From assembly GCA_964653655.1 (NCBI GenBank), contig CAZZHG010000011.1, positions 1 to 64,000 of the forward strand: 64,000 bases of DNA, read 5' to 3'. Shown here piece by piece: positions 1 through 8,143 of the stretch (positions within the stretch are counted from its first letter, which is position 1; each line of letters opens with the position of its first letter). Made by a program: the position numbers and the translations under genes. Source of the DNA: CAZZHG01 sp964653655. Its GTDB lineage: Bacteria; Bdellovibrionota; FAC87; UBA2466. The notes under the pieces were generated by a model. That model saw only the letters and a program-made list of their open reading frames with translations, ran no database searches and was not told the origin of the DNA.

Positions 1-193
1 AGCAGATGTCGCCCGTCCATTCCGCATGGAGGTTTATTTCGGCGGCCGGAGCCTCCGCCCGGCGTTGTGTGTAGAGATAATGATAAAGCGAAATGAGCCG
101 TCCCATCGTTGTAAGTCGGTGCTCCTTGCAAAGGTCCGCGAGACGTTGGACCCTCTTATCGCCGAAGAAGTGGCTGTCGATATTAATCCGCAC
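1..193 (-). CDS. Partial replication/regulator-like protein of the integrated element
   Basis: This open frame runs off the left edge, so only about 64 N-terminal residues are visible. It begins MRINIDSHFFGD and continues as a helix-rich segment (RVQRLADLCKEHRL). That opening resembles the N-terminus of helix-turn-helix or replication-organiser proteins carried by phages and integrative elements (weak recognition). The start is the GTG at 193, because an AAAGGAGG at 201-208 lies seven bases upstream; an in-frame ATG at 217 has no such site. It follows alpA by about 27 bases on the same strand, so the two are probably co-transcribed. Confidence 0.6.
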   Translation of the reverse strand, partial: MRINIDSHFFGDKRVQRLADLCKEHRLTTMGRLISLYHYLYTQRRAEAPAAEINLHAEWTGDIC

Positions 194-220
194 GAGCTTT
201 CCTCCTTTGACGCTCATCTC

Positions 221-445
221 TCACCATATGGGCCTCCTCGAGATGGACACCCGGCGCCGGCTATTCACCCATTCATCGACTTCCGACTGGAGCCAAGCGA
301 CTGAATTAGCCCCCAGAATTCGTCGGCGGGGAAAACTCCCTTCTCTCTCCATTCGCCAAATGGTGCTCCGACTTAGTCCGGTTCGCTCCATTACCTGCAC
401 CGCTCTCAAAAGCCGTTCGGGAAAATTCGTGGATTGCTGTGACAT
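221..445 (-). CDS. AlpA-family excisionase/transcriptional regulator
   Basis: A 74-residue DNA-binding protein of the AlpA (CP4-57 regulator) family. The core RLLRAVQVMERTGLSRSTIW is the MerR-like winged helix-turn-helix opening of the family. It is followed by the FPRRR segment and the WLQSEVDEW recognition/wing helix, so the full family length is present. The start is the ATG at 445, which has AGGAGG at 452-457 six bases upstream; the longer reading from 481 lacks a comparable site. AlpA proteins typically switch on element genes or promote excision with a P4-type integrase, and such an integrase lies at 5359-6657. Expression is probably linked to the element's lysis/excision cycle, which is inferred. 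Confidence 0.88.
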   Translation of the reverse strand: MSQQSTNFPERLLRAVQVMERTGLSRSTIWRMEREGSFPRRRILGANSVAWLQSEVDEWVNSRRRVSISRRPIW

Positions 446-600
446 TGAATGCCTCCTGAAAATACATCTCGAATTGGACACTAACGAGTTTCAGTAGGGC
501 TTTTGGAATGAAGTCCGAAGTTGGTAGACCAACTTGCAGGCTAGTTTCCTTAAGCAATCGAAAACCAGACCCTTGCGGAGGATCGGTACCTTAAATAATT

Positions 601-1236
601 TTAGTTTTTGGTCGACTGAGTTCGAGAAGTAGGGAGAAGACTTATTTTTCCTGCCTTTTTTGCACTGCGAAGACTCCTTAGGATCATGAGCCTACTGTAC
701 TGAAGGCCGAAGGCATTAATTCTTTCGCCGCCTCGAGGTTCTGTCTTGGATAGAGCATCAGCTGCTCGCTCGAGCGAGATGGGAAGGGTAATCTCGCGTC
801 TCGACAACGCCTTGTCGAAAGCATCCACAACCTGGGCCTCCTTTAAAGCGGTTGCTGATCTCTTCTTAGGTTTTGCGAGACGGTGCGACTCAGGACGAGC
901 GGCGGGCTCTTTGTCTTTCAAAGCTCGCGTCGATACGTCGAGGCCACTCGGCAGCAACATTCCTAGCCTTTCCGCCATCTGAATGAATGCCTGTGGAGTA
1001 TCGGAATGCTCGTCGACCAATCCGTCAAAATCTTGGTACATGAATCGAAGCATTTTCCGACTGAAGGCTTTGAGCTCAGGGACTTCTGCTACGAGCCTCG
1101 AATCTGAAGCATCGAGTTTCGGTTCGACACCGAAAACCAGGAGCGTTCCGTCCGTCAGACTCCACGTATCTAATGAGAGCCAATAAGCTGCGTTCGTGAG
1201 GGGCTCGTGACCTAGGGCGCGATATAGCGGCTTCAC
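601..1236 (-). CDS. Hypothetical protein of the integrative element
   Basis: A 211-residue protein of unknown function. The N-terminus (YWLSLDTWSLTDGTLLVFGVEP) has the pattern seen in accessory proteins encoded next to AlpA regulators on integrative elements, though I cannot name a family. The middle is rich in Lys, Pro and Glu and the C-terminal third is basic and helical, which would suit nucleic-acid binding. The start is a GTG with no strong Shine-Dalgarno, so it is uncertain. It lies upstream of alpA on the same strand with about 155 bases between, and faces the divergent cargo operon at 1592. Confidence 0.65.
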   Translation of the reverse strand: MKPLYRALGHEPLTNAAYWLSLDTWSLTDGTLLVFGVEPKLDASDSRLVAEVPELKAFSRKMLRFMYQDFDGLVDEHSDTPQAFIQMAERLGMLLPSGLDVSTRALKDKEPAARPESHRLAKPKKRSATALKEAQVVDAFDKALSRREITLPISLERAADALSKTEPRGGERINAFGLQYSRLMILRSLRSAKKAGKISLLPTSRTQSTKN

Positions 1237-1591
1237 AAGGAAGCAATTTTCAGCACAGGGCCCTAGATTTCAACGCGTTTCAGAGAGCGTCACTTAATTT
1301 GGAGCCCCCGAGAGGGCGGGTAGAAGCGGAGGCGGTTCGACGCCGTCTTTCCGAACCGAACTGGGCCAACCGCCGGAAAACTTGTCTGGGCTTGCTCCCG
1401 CCCCCCTCCGAGGGCCGACGCGCCATAAGTGCCCAATTCTTCAGCTCTTCTGTATCTCAAGCCCGAACCAGAACCGCTCGAGTGAGCCAAAAAACGACTC
1501 AGGGTGAGCTTTTCTATTGATTCTTTCATCTCGAGATATTACATTCGCGGCTCAGGTGGCCATAACGCCACGCGAATAGCGGGTTTGTTGC
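1237..1591. other. Divergent intergenic region of the element
   Basis: About 355 bases separate the minus-strand gene at 601-1236 from the plus-strand cargo operon. No convincing gene is visible: the frames here are short and lack ribosome-binding sites or family motifs. The region should hold the promoters for both directions. The only clear structure is the palindrome at 1543-1577. Confidence 0.5.
1543..1577. promoter_or_regulatory. Nested palindrome before the cargo operon
   Basis: ATTCGC at 1543-1548 pairs with GCGAAT at 1572-1577, and inside it GTGGC at 1556-1560 pairs with GCCAC at 1567-1571. The structure ends 14 bases before the TTG start of the operon. It could be an operator for the winged-helix-like first gene or a hairpin in the mRNA leader that limits translation. 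Both roles are inference. Confidence 0.45.
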
Positions 1592-2308
1592 TTGAAGCGG
1601 AATTGGACAAAGAAGGAAATCGTACTCTGGGGGCTCGGTGAGGCGGGCGGAACCACCGAGTTCATCGATACGGAAACGGTCGGAGTATTGCTATTCCATA
1701 AGCATCCCGGGATCTTCGCCCTCAGAAAGTACCCCCAGTACCCCGACATCGATGTAGCCCGCATTCAGCTTTCGGACGCAAAACGGGATAAGGGCCCGGC
1801 CGATCCGGCCAGGGTCGTACAAGACACTGATTTGAAGCGCCCCTCAGCTGGCCGCGGCAAGCAGCGCATCTTGTCCAAAAACCCAACCTGGAAATTGAAC
1901 GCGGCCGGAATCAAGTGGTACGAGGAAAATAAGGCGGCCATCAGCCAATCCATCGATTCGGCGAGCAAGGTCGGGGAACGGCGGAGCTCGGTTTCCACAA
2001 AGATTTCTGCCGACAAGATCACGTCGGCCGTTTTGAACCGAATTCGCCTTCGCCCCTCCTTTTCTACCTTTCAGAAAAACAACGAAAGTGTCGGCCCAGA
2101 AGAGCTTTCGATTTTGGATTTTTTCGAAGTGTTCAACGTTGATGCGCACACACCGGAGGTTTTGTACCAGCAGGGACGCCAACGTCTTAAGGCCGCTCTC
2201 GAGGAAGGCTCCCCCGAAGCGCGTTACTGTGATGCGCTCGCGACCATGTACGGAAGCTGCTATCGCACCTACTACGACAAGCTTCTTGCGGGCGAGGTTT
2301 CGACATGA
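1592..2308 (+). CDS. Winged-helix-like protein, first gene of GHKL/DndB-like operon
   Basis: A 238-residue protein with no family I can name. The first 115 residues (WTKKEIVLWGL, then FALRKYPQYPDIDVARIQLSDAKR, then a basic stretch and LNAAGIKWYEE) have the order of a winged helix-turn-helix domain: helix, recognition helix with the sensor-like RKYP segment, and wing. The C-terminal half is helical. The only possible start is TTG at 1592, since an in-frame stop lies at 1577-1579 and no ATG occurs before the C-terminal region. A weak start and the upstream palindrome suggest low or controlled expression. It overlaps the ATPase gene by four bases (ATGA). It may act as repressor or DNA-binding subunit of the system; this is inference. 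Confidence 0.7.
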   Translation: MKRNWTKKEIVLWGLGEAGGTTEFIDTETVGVLLFHKHPGIFALRKYPQYPDIDVARIQLSDAKRDKGPADPARVVQDTDLKRPSAGRGKQRILSKNPTWKLNAAGIKWYEENKAAISQSIDSASKVGERRSSVSTKISADKITSAVLNRIRLRPSFSTFQKNNESVGPEELSILDFFEVFNVDAHTPEVLYQQGRQRLKAALEEGSPEARYCDALATMYGSCYRTYYDKLLAGEVST

Positions 2309-4062
2309 GCTTGAAGCTGAAAAGCGATGTCAGCAACGACCTTCAGCAAAACGCTGATCAGATAGGTAGCGTCGGCAAAGCCCTCGCGGAGTTCGCTTGG
2401 AACTCGATCCAGTATCAACCGCCCGGACAGAAGGCGATCGTCCGCCTCGACGCTATCCGCAACTCAAAGGGGCTCATCATAGCTTTCGAGGCAACGGACA
2501 ACGGCCGCGGCATGGATCTTGTCAAAGGACTGCCGAATTTTTTCACCATGCACGCCTCAAATCAGGATCGCCTTCAAGGGAACCCCGGCAGAGGGCGGTT
2601 CGGCACTGGCGCGAAAGCCGCCGCAATGGCGATCGCGGACATCCTTGAGGTTGATACAAGCTGCGACGGCAAGCGCACGGTAGCCCGTCTTGAACGATCC
2701 ATGCTGAAGCCCGGTGTAACCGAAGTGGATATCCCTTTCGAGTTTCTAGGTGATACCGAGGTCAGCGGAACAACGATCCGTTTACGTAAGCTCCGAATTA
2801 AGCGCATAAACGAAGATGCGGTTCGCCGCTACCTTCAGACATCCTTGGGCAGGCAGCTCCTGTTCCACGACGTCCAACTTTTTGGAGAGCCTCTCGTCTA
2901 CGTGGAGCCTCATTATCTACGTGAATGGAAATTCACCCCGGATTCAGATGCTCGGCTTCTTCTTGGAGACGCGGAACTTACTATCCGTCTCGCTGCCGCT
3001 TGGTTGGAAGATGACGATCGTGGCATTACCTTTCTCGCCGGCGGAGTCCCGCACGAGCGTGGGTTTTCGGGGCAGATAGACAACTCCGCTCTCGCAGCGC
3101 GGATCTACGGCGACGTTGATGTTCCCCTCCTGGAGAAGGATGACGAAGAGGGCAGGCCCGCCTACACCGCGGACAGAACGCTTCGTCTCAACCGGGAAAA
3201 TTTGCGAGTTCAATCGCTTCTCGAGTGGGTCACTAAAAGCCTCGCGCACGTTACGGACACCCTCGAGAGCGAGGAAAAACTCCGACGGGACAAATTGCAT
3301 CAAGAGAAACTAGAACGCGCCTCGAAGACCATCGAGGAGGCCCTTAATCGACGACTGATTAGAACCGTCCAGCGTCTCGAAAGAAACGTCCGACTCAACT
3401 CCGCGAACAACGGGGGGTCCTCTGACACCGTCGAAGGAATTCCTCAATCCGCCGATGGCACTTCTGGAACCGCTGATGGAAGCAGTCCCTTGTTGGAAAG
3501 GAACGTTGAAACCGGGGAGATTCCCTTTCGGGATCCTTCGCCCGGCGAGCCGCCCAACCTGACCGTGGCCGAAAGACGGGTCGGATCAGCCAATGAAAAC
3601 GAAATGGACAACCCCGCGGACGCGCCCGTTCCCAATAAAGTAATGGATCCGGCTGCCGACAATCTGGCCAAGCCAAGCAAAAGCGGCGGCTCGAACGGCC
3701 CGAAGACGATGCGGCCGAAGGGGAGCTTTCGCGTTACTCCGAAAGCTATGGGACTCCAAGCCCCCAGGGCCTATTACGCCGCCAGCCAAATGACCATCTA
3801 TGTGAACACCGATCACCCGCAACTCGTCGAAGCGGGCACTCCCCTATCGAAGGAGTACCAGTTGATGATGGCGGAATGTGCCGCGGCCGAATTTGCCTTG
3901 GCGCTTACTTCAATTCGAATTGAGCATGGCGACCCAGAGATCGACCCGAATCAATGGAACACGATTTTGACCGCAATCCGACGCGAGAGTAGCGAAACGG
4001 GCGCCGAACTGGCCACCGCGTTTGCGACCTTCGCCAACCAAGGAACTAAAGTAGAGGAGTGA
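2305..4062 (+). CDS. GHKL-type ATPase, putative defence system core
   Basis: A 585-residue protein with an N-terminal GHKL (gyrase, Hsp90, histidine kinase, MutL) ATPase domain. The N-box has E29 and N33 (ALAEFAWNSI), which in the family activate water and bind magnesium. The G1 box is DNGRGM (65-70) and the G2 lid is GRGRFGTGAKAA (95-106). The domain is followed by a transducer-like region (about 130-330), a charged, low-complexity linker (about 385-490), and a conserved-looking C-terminal domain (about 500-585). No kinase, nuclease or MutL endonuclease motif is visible. It is translationally coupled to both neighbours. MORC- or MutL-like ATPases occur in several phage-defence systems, so a nucleotide-driven DNA clamp or sensor role is plausible but inferred. 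Confidence 0.85.
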   Translation: MSLKLKSDVSNDLQQNADQIGSVGKALAEFAWNSIQYQPPGQKAIVRLDAIRNSKGLIIAFEATDNGRGMDLVKGLPNFFTMHASNQDRLQGNPGRGRFGTGAKAAAMAIADILEVDTSCDGKRTVARLERSMLKPGVTEVDIPFEFLGDTEVSGTTIRLRKLRIKRINEDAVRRYLQTSLGRQLLFHDVQLFGEPLVYVEPHYLREWKFTPDSDARLLLGDAELTIRLAAAWLEDDDRGITFLAGGVPHERGFSGQIDNSALAARIYGDVDVPLLEKDDEEGRPAYTADRTLRLNRENLRVQSLLEWVTKSLAHVTDTLESEEKLRRDKLHQEKLERASKTIEEALNRRLIRTVQRLERNVRLNSANNGGSSDTVEGIPQSADGTSGTADGSSPLLERNVETGEIPFRDPSPGEPPNLTVAERRVGSANENEMDNPADAPVPNKVMDPAADNLAKPSKSGGSNGPKTMRPKGSFRVTPKAMGLQAPRAYYAASQMTIYVNTDHPQLVEAGTPLSKEYQLMMAECAAAEFALALTSIRIEHGDPEIDPNQWNTILTAIRRESSETGAELATAFATFANQGTKVEE

Positions 4063-4070
4063 TAGACCGT

Positions 4071-5387
4071 ATGTTGCAGACGATCAAAGGTAACGCGAAT
4101 TTTTCTCAGAACACGCTTCCGGTGTTCGGTATGCTCGAACGGCATACCGACTACTACAAATTAATGTCCTCCGTTTCTCTGGGAAAATTCCTGAGCTTTC
4201 TCATTCCTGTTTCCCCGCTGCTTTCAGAAAACAAGAAGGCTCGGGACCAAAATTTGGATGCTCAGCAGCTTTACGACCTGCGGAAGGATATCCAACGCTT
4301 GTTCCAGCAGTCCAAGAAAAAGAATATGCGTGCTTTTGCCGACTATATCCATGCCGGCGTTTTTGGGAACCAGTCCTACTCCCTCCCCCCTATCGCTCTC
4401 GTCACTACGAACGAACTCGGCATCACGGACGCCATGACCGGTCAGGCGATCGGAACTGCGCCCTTCGGAGTGGTGGGACCAGTTTGGATTGATATCCCCA
4501 TGGGAGGTCTTCTTCGCTTGGCCCCGTTTGATGGGGACACCCAGACCGCGGCTCTCCACGAGCTGCGAGATCGAATCAGATTGTACGCGGAAAAGAATGC
4601 TCAGCTGCTTCAGTTACCGGTATCAATCGAACTTCACTTTGCTTGCTCTTTGCATTGGGCTCGACAAGCTTTCCACGATCGCAACGTCTATGGCGTTCGG
4701 GTAAACACCTCCCAAGCCATCACCATGGACTCTCGGGATCCTTACGTTCAGGTAATGCACCACCTCGAAGGAAAATTCCCCTGGCTCGAGAAGAGAGTTT
4801 CTCAGGTCAAACGACAACTCGGTCCCGACGATGCCGAGCTCTTTACGGCTTCGGCCTTACGTCAGTTTGTCGCTACCTTACACGAAGGATTAGGTGGCCT
4901 TCAGAAGAAGGGCGTCGTGCTCCTCAGCGGCGAAGAAATTCAGACCTTAAAAGCTCAGGCTGCGCAATGGCTGCAGGACCTCTACCAGGCTCTTGGGGAA
5001 TCCAAGTTCCGCGACCGTGGGCAGTTCGTTTGTAGCGCCCCTGCTCTGATGGCCGCCCTGGGAGCTTTCGGACACTGCATCTTCTACCCAGAAAGGGCGG
5101 ATGGACGAGCTCTAATTTCCGACAGAAACGAAGCGGTAGAGCGGTTGCTTGAGATCGACTGGACCAAGGGAACTCACTGGGCCGGCGTCGCCGGAAAATG
5201 GAGTTCAAATGCCAAGGGCGGAAAGCTCTCCATAGGTAGCCCCAAGGAACTGACGAGCCATATCTTTACGGCTATCGCCGATCCGAGCTCGACCAGCTTT
5301 GCTCAAATTTCCGAAGGCACCACCCGATCGAATCGGGCTGCCGGGAAACAGGCGGAGCTCAACTGGGGTCAGCCCACGAACCCGTAG
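4071..5387 (+). CDS. DndB/DGQHR-family protein with altered motif
   Basis: A 438-residue protein that follows the layout of DndB-type DGQHR-domain proteins. A YSLPPIALV strand (103-111) is followed by the motif region PFDGDTQTAALHEL (152-165), then LHWARQAFHDRN (194-205) and the conserved-like VNTSQAITMDSRDP (211-224). In place of DGQHR it has DGDTQ at 154-158, so the usual Q-H-R triad is changed. DndB regulates DNA phosphorothioation, but no dndCDE genes are present here. The ATG at 4071 is preferred because AGAGGAG at 4053-4059 suits it; a GTG at 4059 would overlap that site. The gene's 3' end overlaps the converging integrase by 29 bases. Family assignment is by motif order only. Confidence 0.72.
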   Translation: MLQTIKGNANFSQNTLPVFGMLERHTDYYKLMSSVSLGKFLSFLIPVSPLLSENKKARDQNLDAQQLYDLRKDIQRLFQQSKKKNMRAFADYIHAGVFGNQSYSLPPIALVTTNELGITDAMTGQAIGTAPFGVVGPVWIDIPMGGLLRLAPFDGDTQTAALHELRDRIRLYAEKNAQLLQLPVSIELHFACSLHWARQAFHDRNVYGVRVNTSQAITMDSRDPYVQVMHHLEGKFPWLEKRVSQVKRQLGPDDAELFTASALRQFVATLHEGLGGLQKKGVVLLSGEEIQTLKAQAAQWLQDLYQALGESKFRDRGQFVCSAPALMAALGAFGHCIFYPERADGRALISDRNEAVERLLEIDWTKGTHWAGVAGKWSSNAKGGKLSIGSPKELTSHIFTAIADPSSTSFAQISEGTTRSNRAAGKQAELNWGQPTNP

Positions 5388-6657
5388 CCATGTTCGAAGA
5401 CGTATAATCTCGGTCTTCGCCAATACAGGCACCTACTTTGGACATCGGCACGACTACGCCAGCCGCCCGAGCGGATTCTGCGCAGAACGTGGCCCAGACG
5501 CCCATCATTCGCCGACGCCTTAGGAAGAGGTCTGAGCGGAAATAGGCGGCCTCCGCCTTGTCTTTGAGGCGATGTGCCAGCGCCGCTTCAACCACCTCCC
5601 TGGGGAAGTTCGTCCGCTCGGCGGCCCAATCACGGAAGGTGGAGCGGAAGCCGTGGGAAACCACCTTGCATTCCATCCGGCGCAAGAGAACGAGCAAAGA
5701 CATATTTGAGATGTGGCCTTGCCCGCGGCCCTGAAACACGAACACGCCTTGGCTGTGTGCACGTGCTTCTCCCAAGACGTCGATACAACGTTGGGATAGC
5801 GGAACCCGGTGCTCTTTCCGTGCCTTCATTCTTTCCGGAGGAATTGTCCAAACTCCTTGCTTCAAATCAAACTCGTCCCAACGGGCTCCAATAGACTCGC
5901 CCGTTCGAGTGGCCGTCAGTATCAAGAATTCCAAAGCCAAGGCAGCAATGCCCTTTCGTTCACGCAACCGCACCAAGAAGGCACCAAGTTCGTCTACAGG
6001 CATTGCAGGGTGATGAACGGTGGGCTGTATTCGCGCTCGAGCTGGCAGCAGTTTATCCAGGTGCCCTCGCCACCTCGCGGGATTTGCGCCAGTCCTATAC
6101 CCGCGGGCGCTGGCCCAATCCAAGACCAGCTCTATACGATTTCGTAGCCTGGAAGCGCTCTCCGTCTTCAACCACCAAATTGGCTCGAGAATCTTGAGTA
6201 CAAGTGCTGTATCGACGGATTGAACGGATAGATGCCCAATCACCGGGGACGCGTGGGTCGCCAAACTGGTTTTCCATTGCAAAGCGTGCTTCTCGTTCTT
6301 CCAAGCTGCTCGATGACTGTCCTGATACGCTTTCGCGCACTCATCAAACGTGATGGCTTTGGCACTCTCGAGTGCAACCGCACGGCGTTTTTCTCGGCGG
6401 GCGTCGATTGGATCGATTTTCTCGAGAAGAAGCTTTCGGCACTCAAGCGCCTTTCCACGGGCATCGGCGAGGCTGACTACGTCTAGAGGTCCTAATCCCA
6501 TCTCTCTCGCCTTCCCGTCGAGCGTGTAGCGAAAGAGCCAGCTCTTGGTTCCTACCTCTGAGATCTGCAAGTAGAGGCCTCCGCCGTCGCCATGGCGCCC
6601 CTTCCTCGACAATTTGAAGACCTGTATTGCGGAGAGTTTTCCGTACGTGCGTCCCAT
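5359..6657 (-). CDS. P4-type tyrosine integrase
   Basis: A 432-residue site-specific recombinase that would insert and excise the element. The N-terminal DUF4102-type arm-binding domain is recognisable (KLSAIQVFKL, GGGLYLQI, KSWLFRYTLDGKAREMGLG). The catalytic domain has the first Arg in TATRTGE, the HGFR box (HxxR), the later His in ALAHRL and the nucleophilic Tyr in EAAYFRSD. All key residues are present, so it should be active. The ATG at 6657 is chosen over 6699 because AGGGA lies five bases upstream and the family's MGR-KLS opening begins there. It converges on the DndB-like gene. The 5' end points to the presumed attachment site near 6.8 kb. Confidence 0.95.
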   Translation of the reverse strand: MGRTYGKLSAIQVFKLSRKGRHGDGGGLYLQISEVGTKSWLFRYTLDGKAREMGLGPLDVVSLADARGKALECRKLLLEKIDPIDARREKRRAVALESAKAITFDECAKAYQDSHRAAWKNEKHALQWKTSLATHASPVIGHLSVQSVDTALVLKILEPIWWLKTESASRLRNRIELVLDWASARGYRTGANPARWRGHLDKLLPARARIQPTVHHPAMPVDELGAFLVRLRERKGIAALALEFLILTATRTGESIGARWDEFDLKQGVWTIPPERMKARKEHRVPLSQRCIDVLGEARAHSQGVFVFQGRGQGHISNMSLLVLLRRMECKVVSHGFRSTFRDWAAERTNFPREVVEAALAHRLKDKAEAAYFRSDLFLRRRRMMGVWATFCAESARAAGVVVPMSKVGACIGEDRDYTSSNMATGSWADPS

Positions 6658-6802
6658 GTTTTCCCTGCCCACAAGGGGCCCCACAGTTGATGCCGCCAAA
6701 CGGTGGTCGGCTCTGAGATGCAGTGAAACCTTTCTATCTGTAATCTTTCAAACGAAATCGGGAAGTGAAACGCGGTGAAATGTCCTGAAATACTGGGTTT
6801 TC

Positions 6803-6824
6803 GGACTCTCTCTCCGCCATTTTT
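6803..6824 (+). other. Possible attachment-site core (tRNA 3'-end-like)
   Basis: The sequence CTCTCTCCGCCATTTTT looks like the last bases of a tRNA acceptor arm ending in CCA, followed by a T-run. It lies about 150 bases beyond the integrase start, where P4-type elements usually have one att site. No complete tRNA can be folded here because the T-arm does not pair. It would therefore be the tRNA-distal att copy, with the intact tRNA to the left of the window. The call is tentative. Confidence 0.3.
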
Positions 6825-6901
6825 CCCGCCCCCGACCCACTGCGATTGAATCAAAGATCCCTCCTTGCCATCATTACGCAAACCTTTCCTAGGAGAACGG
6901 G

Positions 6902-7381
6902 ATGAAAAACTTCATCTGTGTACTTGCCTCGATTCTTTCCGCCGCGTCCTTCGCCTTCCCAGGTCTTCCCGGTGATTCGATTCCCCGCTCGGGCATCCGA
7001 AAATGCGCCGACTTCTCCGGTAACTGGAAAGGGGCGTGCCTCTGGGTTGGGACGGGCCAAAAGCAGGAGGTGGATTGGAAGTTCGTGCAAACGGACTGCG
7101 ATTTACTCGATACAGGGACGAGACTCATTCCCATCGGCGGCCAACTCACTTTCACTTGGGCGCTTGGAGCCGGCAAAATCTCAAGCGCGACTTCGGCGGG
7201 GCATTGGGACAAAACTCACACCGTGCTATCCACCGCCACCACGGGGATGGGCCCGGATGGCCTTGATGGGGCGAGCACGACGTACGCCACGGTGAAACTT
7301 AAGGACAGCCACACCCTGCTCGTTTCCGAGAGCCGCTTGGATGGAGGTTCTCCGTCAATCGACTGCGTGGTAACCCGGTAA
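6902..7381 (+). CDS. Exported hypothetical protein
   Basis: A 159-residue protein with a clear signal peptide (MKNFICVLASILSAASFAFP), so it should be periplasmic or secreted. The mature part has four cysteines (in KCADFSGNWKGACLW, TDCDLL and SIDCVVTR), enough for two disulfides, and a beta-rich composition that resembles small lipocalin-like barrels (DFSGNWKG). I do not recognise the family. AGGAGAACGGG precedes the ATG. It is the first chromosomal gene outside the integrative element. Confidence 0.8.
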   Translation: MKNFICVLASILSAASFAFPGLPGDSIPRSGIRKCADFSGNWKGACLWVGTGQKQEVDWKFVQTDCDLLDTGTRLIPIGGQLTFTWALGAGKISSATSAGHWDKTHTVLSTATTGMGPDGLDGASTTYATVKLKDSHTLLVSESRLDGGSPSIDCVVTR

Positions 7382-7708
7382 AGACGTCCGGGAGTTTTCC
7401 TTCAGAAAGAAAGGCCTTACCTTTTGGTGGGGCGAAAATTTTTACGGCCGGCCGGAAACCAAGGATCGGGTCTCCCGCGGAGCGCGCGCCGGAGACACAT
7501 ACGCCGCCGTGGATTTGAAACTTCTGCCGAGGTTGCAAGCTCTATCCGGCTCTCTCCACACTCCAGTATGGAAGACCTTTCTGCAGAGTTACCTTCGCCA
7601 GCGAAGGTAAACGCGCACGATCCACTCGTAATCAAATAGATCCAATTTCGTTGACACATTGCGCCGCCAACCATAACCCAGTCTCACAATTCTGTTGGAG
7701 GTTGGGTA
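7382..7708. other. Intergenic region upstream of an exported-protein gene
   Basis: About 327 bases without a convincing gene. Short frames on both strands lack ribosome-binding sites and recognisable motifs. The only signals seen are the possible promoter at 7651-7678 and the GGAGG at 7697-7701 that serves the gene at 7709. Confidence 0.5.
7651..7678 (+). promoter_or_regulatory. Possible sigma70-like promoter
   Basis: A perfect TTGACA at 7651-7656 is followed after 15 to 16 bases by CATAAC/ATAACC. This lies about 30 bases before the gene at 7709. The -35 is consensus but the -10 is poor and the spacer a little short. Confidence 0.35.
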
Positions 7709-8101
7709 ATGGTAAAGGCTCTCGCTATTTTGTTATTCGCACAGGTCGCGCATGCCGCGACCTTCACCGTGAAATGCACCAGCACGTACAACAACAAGAA
7801 GGAAACGATTCAGATTCGATTGAGCGACAAGGGCAAGATCGTTCCTTGGGACAGCAAGGTTCTCTGCAAAGCTCCGAAGGATTCGCTCTTTTCAAATTTC
7901 AGCGGCCGGGAAGACGACGGCATCGAGTACTCGAACACGTTCGTGGCGCGTAACGGATTCGCTCTCGTAAACGTGGGAACGACCGCCGACGACATGACGA
8001 TCGGCGTGCACCCGAAGACACTCCAAGCCTTTTACAACTATCGTGACACCGGATCCGGTGCCGGCAATTTCAAGCTCACTATGACTTGCATCCGGAATTA
8101 A
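7709..8101 (+). CDS. Exported hypothetical protein
   Basis: A 130-residue exported protein: MVKALAILLFAQVAHAA is a short signal peptide. The mature domain is beta-rich with Cys in VKCTSTY, VLCKAP and MTCIRN. I do not recognise the family. GGAGG lies seven bases before the ATG. A strong intrinsic terminator follows directly, so this is probably a single-gene unit. Confidence 0.8.
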   Translation: MVKALAILLFAQVAHAATFTVKCTSTYNNKKETIQIRLSDKGKIVPWDSKVLCKAPKDSLFSNFSGREDDGIEYSNTFVARNGFALVNVGTTADDMTIGVHPKTLQAFYNYRDTGSGAGNFKLTMTCIRN

Positions 8102-8112
8102 GCTTGAAGCAG

Positions 8113-8143
8113 GGCCCGCGGAGAAATCCGCGGGCCTTGTTAT
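8113..8143 (+). terminator. Intrinsic terminator
   Basis: A perfect nine-base stem, GGCCCGCGG at 8113-8121 with CCGCGGGCC at 8128-8136, is followed by TTGTTATTT. It lies just after the stop of the gene at 7709-8101 and touches the 3' end of the converging gene. Confidence 0.85.

Noticed and set aside
26..497. Plus-strand frames across the alpA region
   Set aside because: They are antisense to the alpA and partial replication-like genes, which have strong ribosome-binding sites and recognisable motifs.
4071..5387. Complete Dnd phosphorothioation system
   Set aside because: Only a DndB-like protein is present; no dndA, dndC, dndD or dndE motifs were seen nearby.
6780..6824. Complete tRNA-Ser gene
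   Set aside because: Only the 3'-terminal bases resemble a tRNA; T-arm, anticodon arm and 5' acceptor strand are missing.
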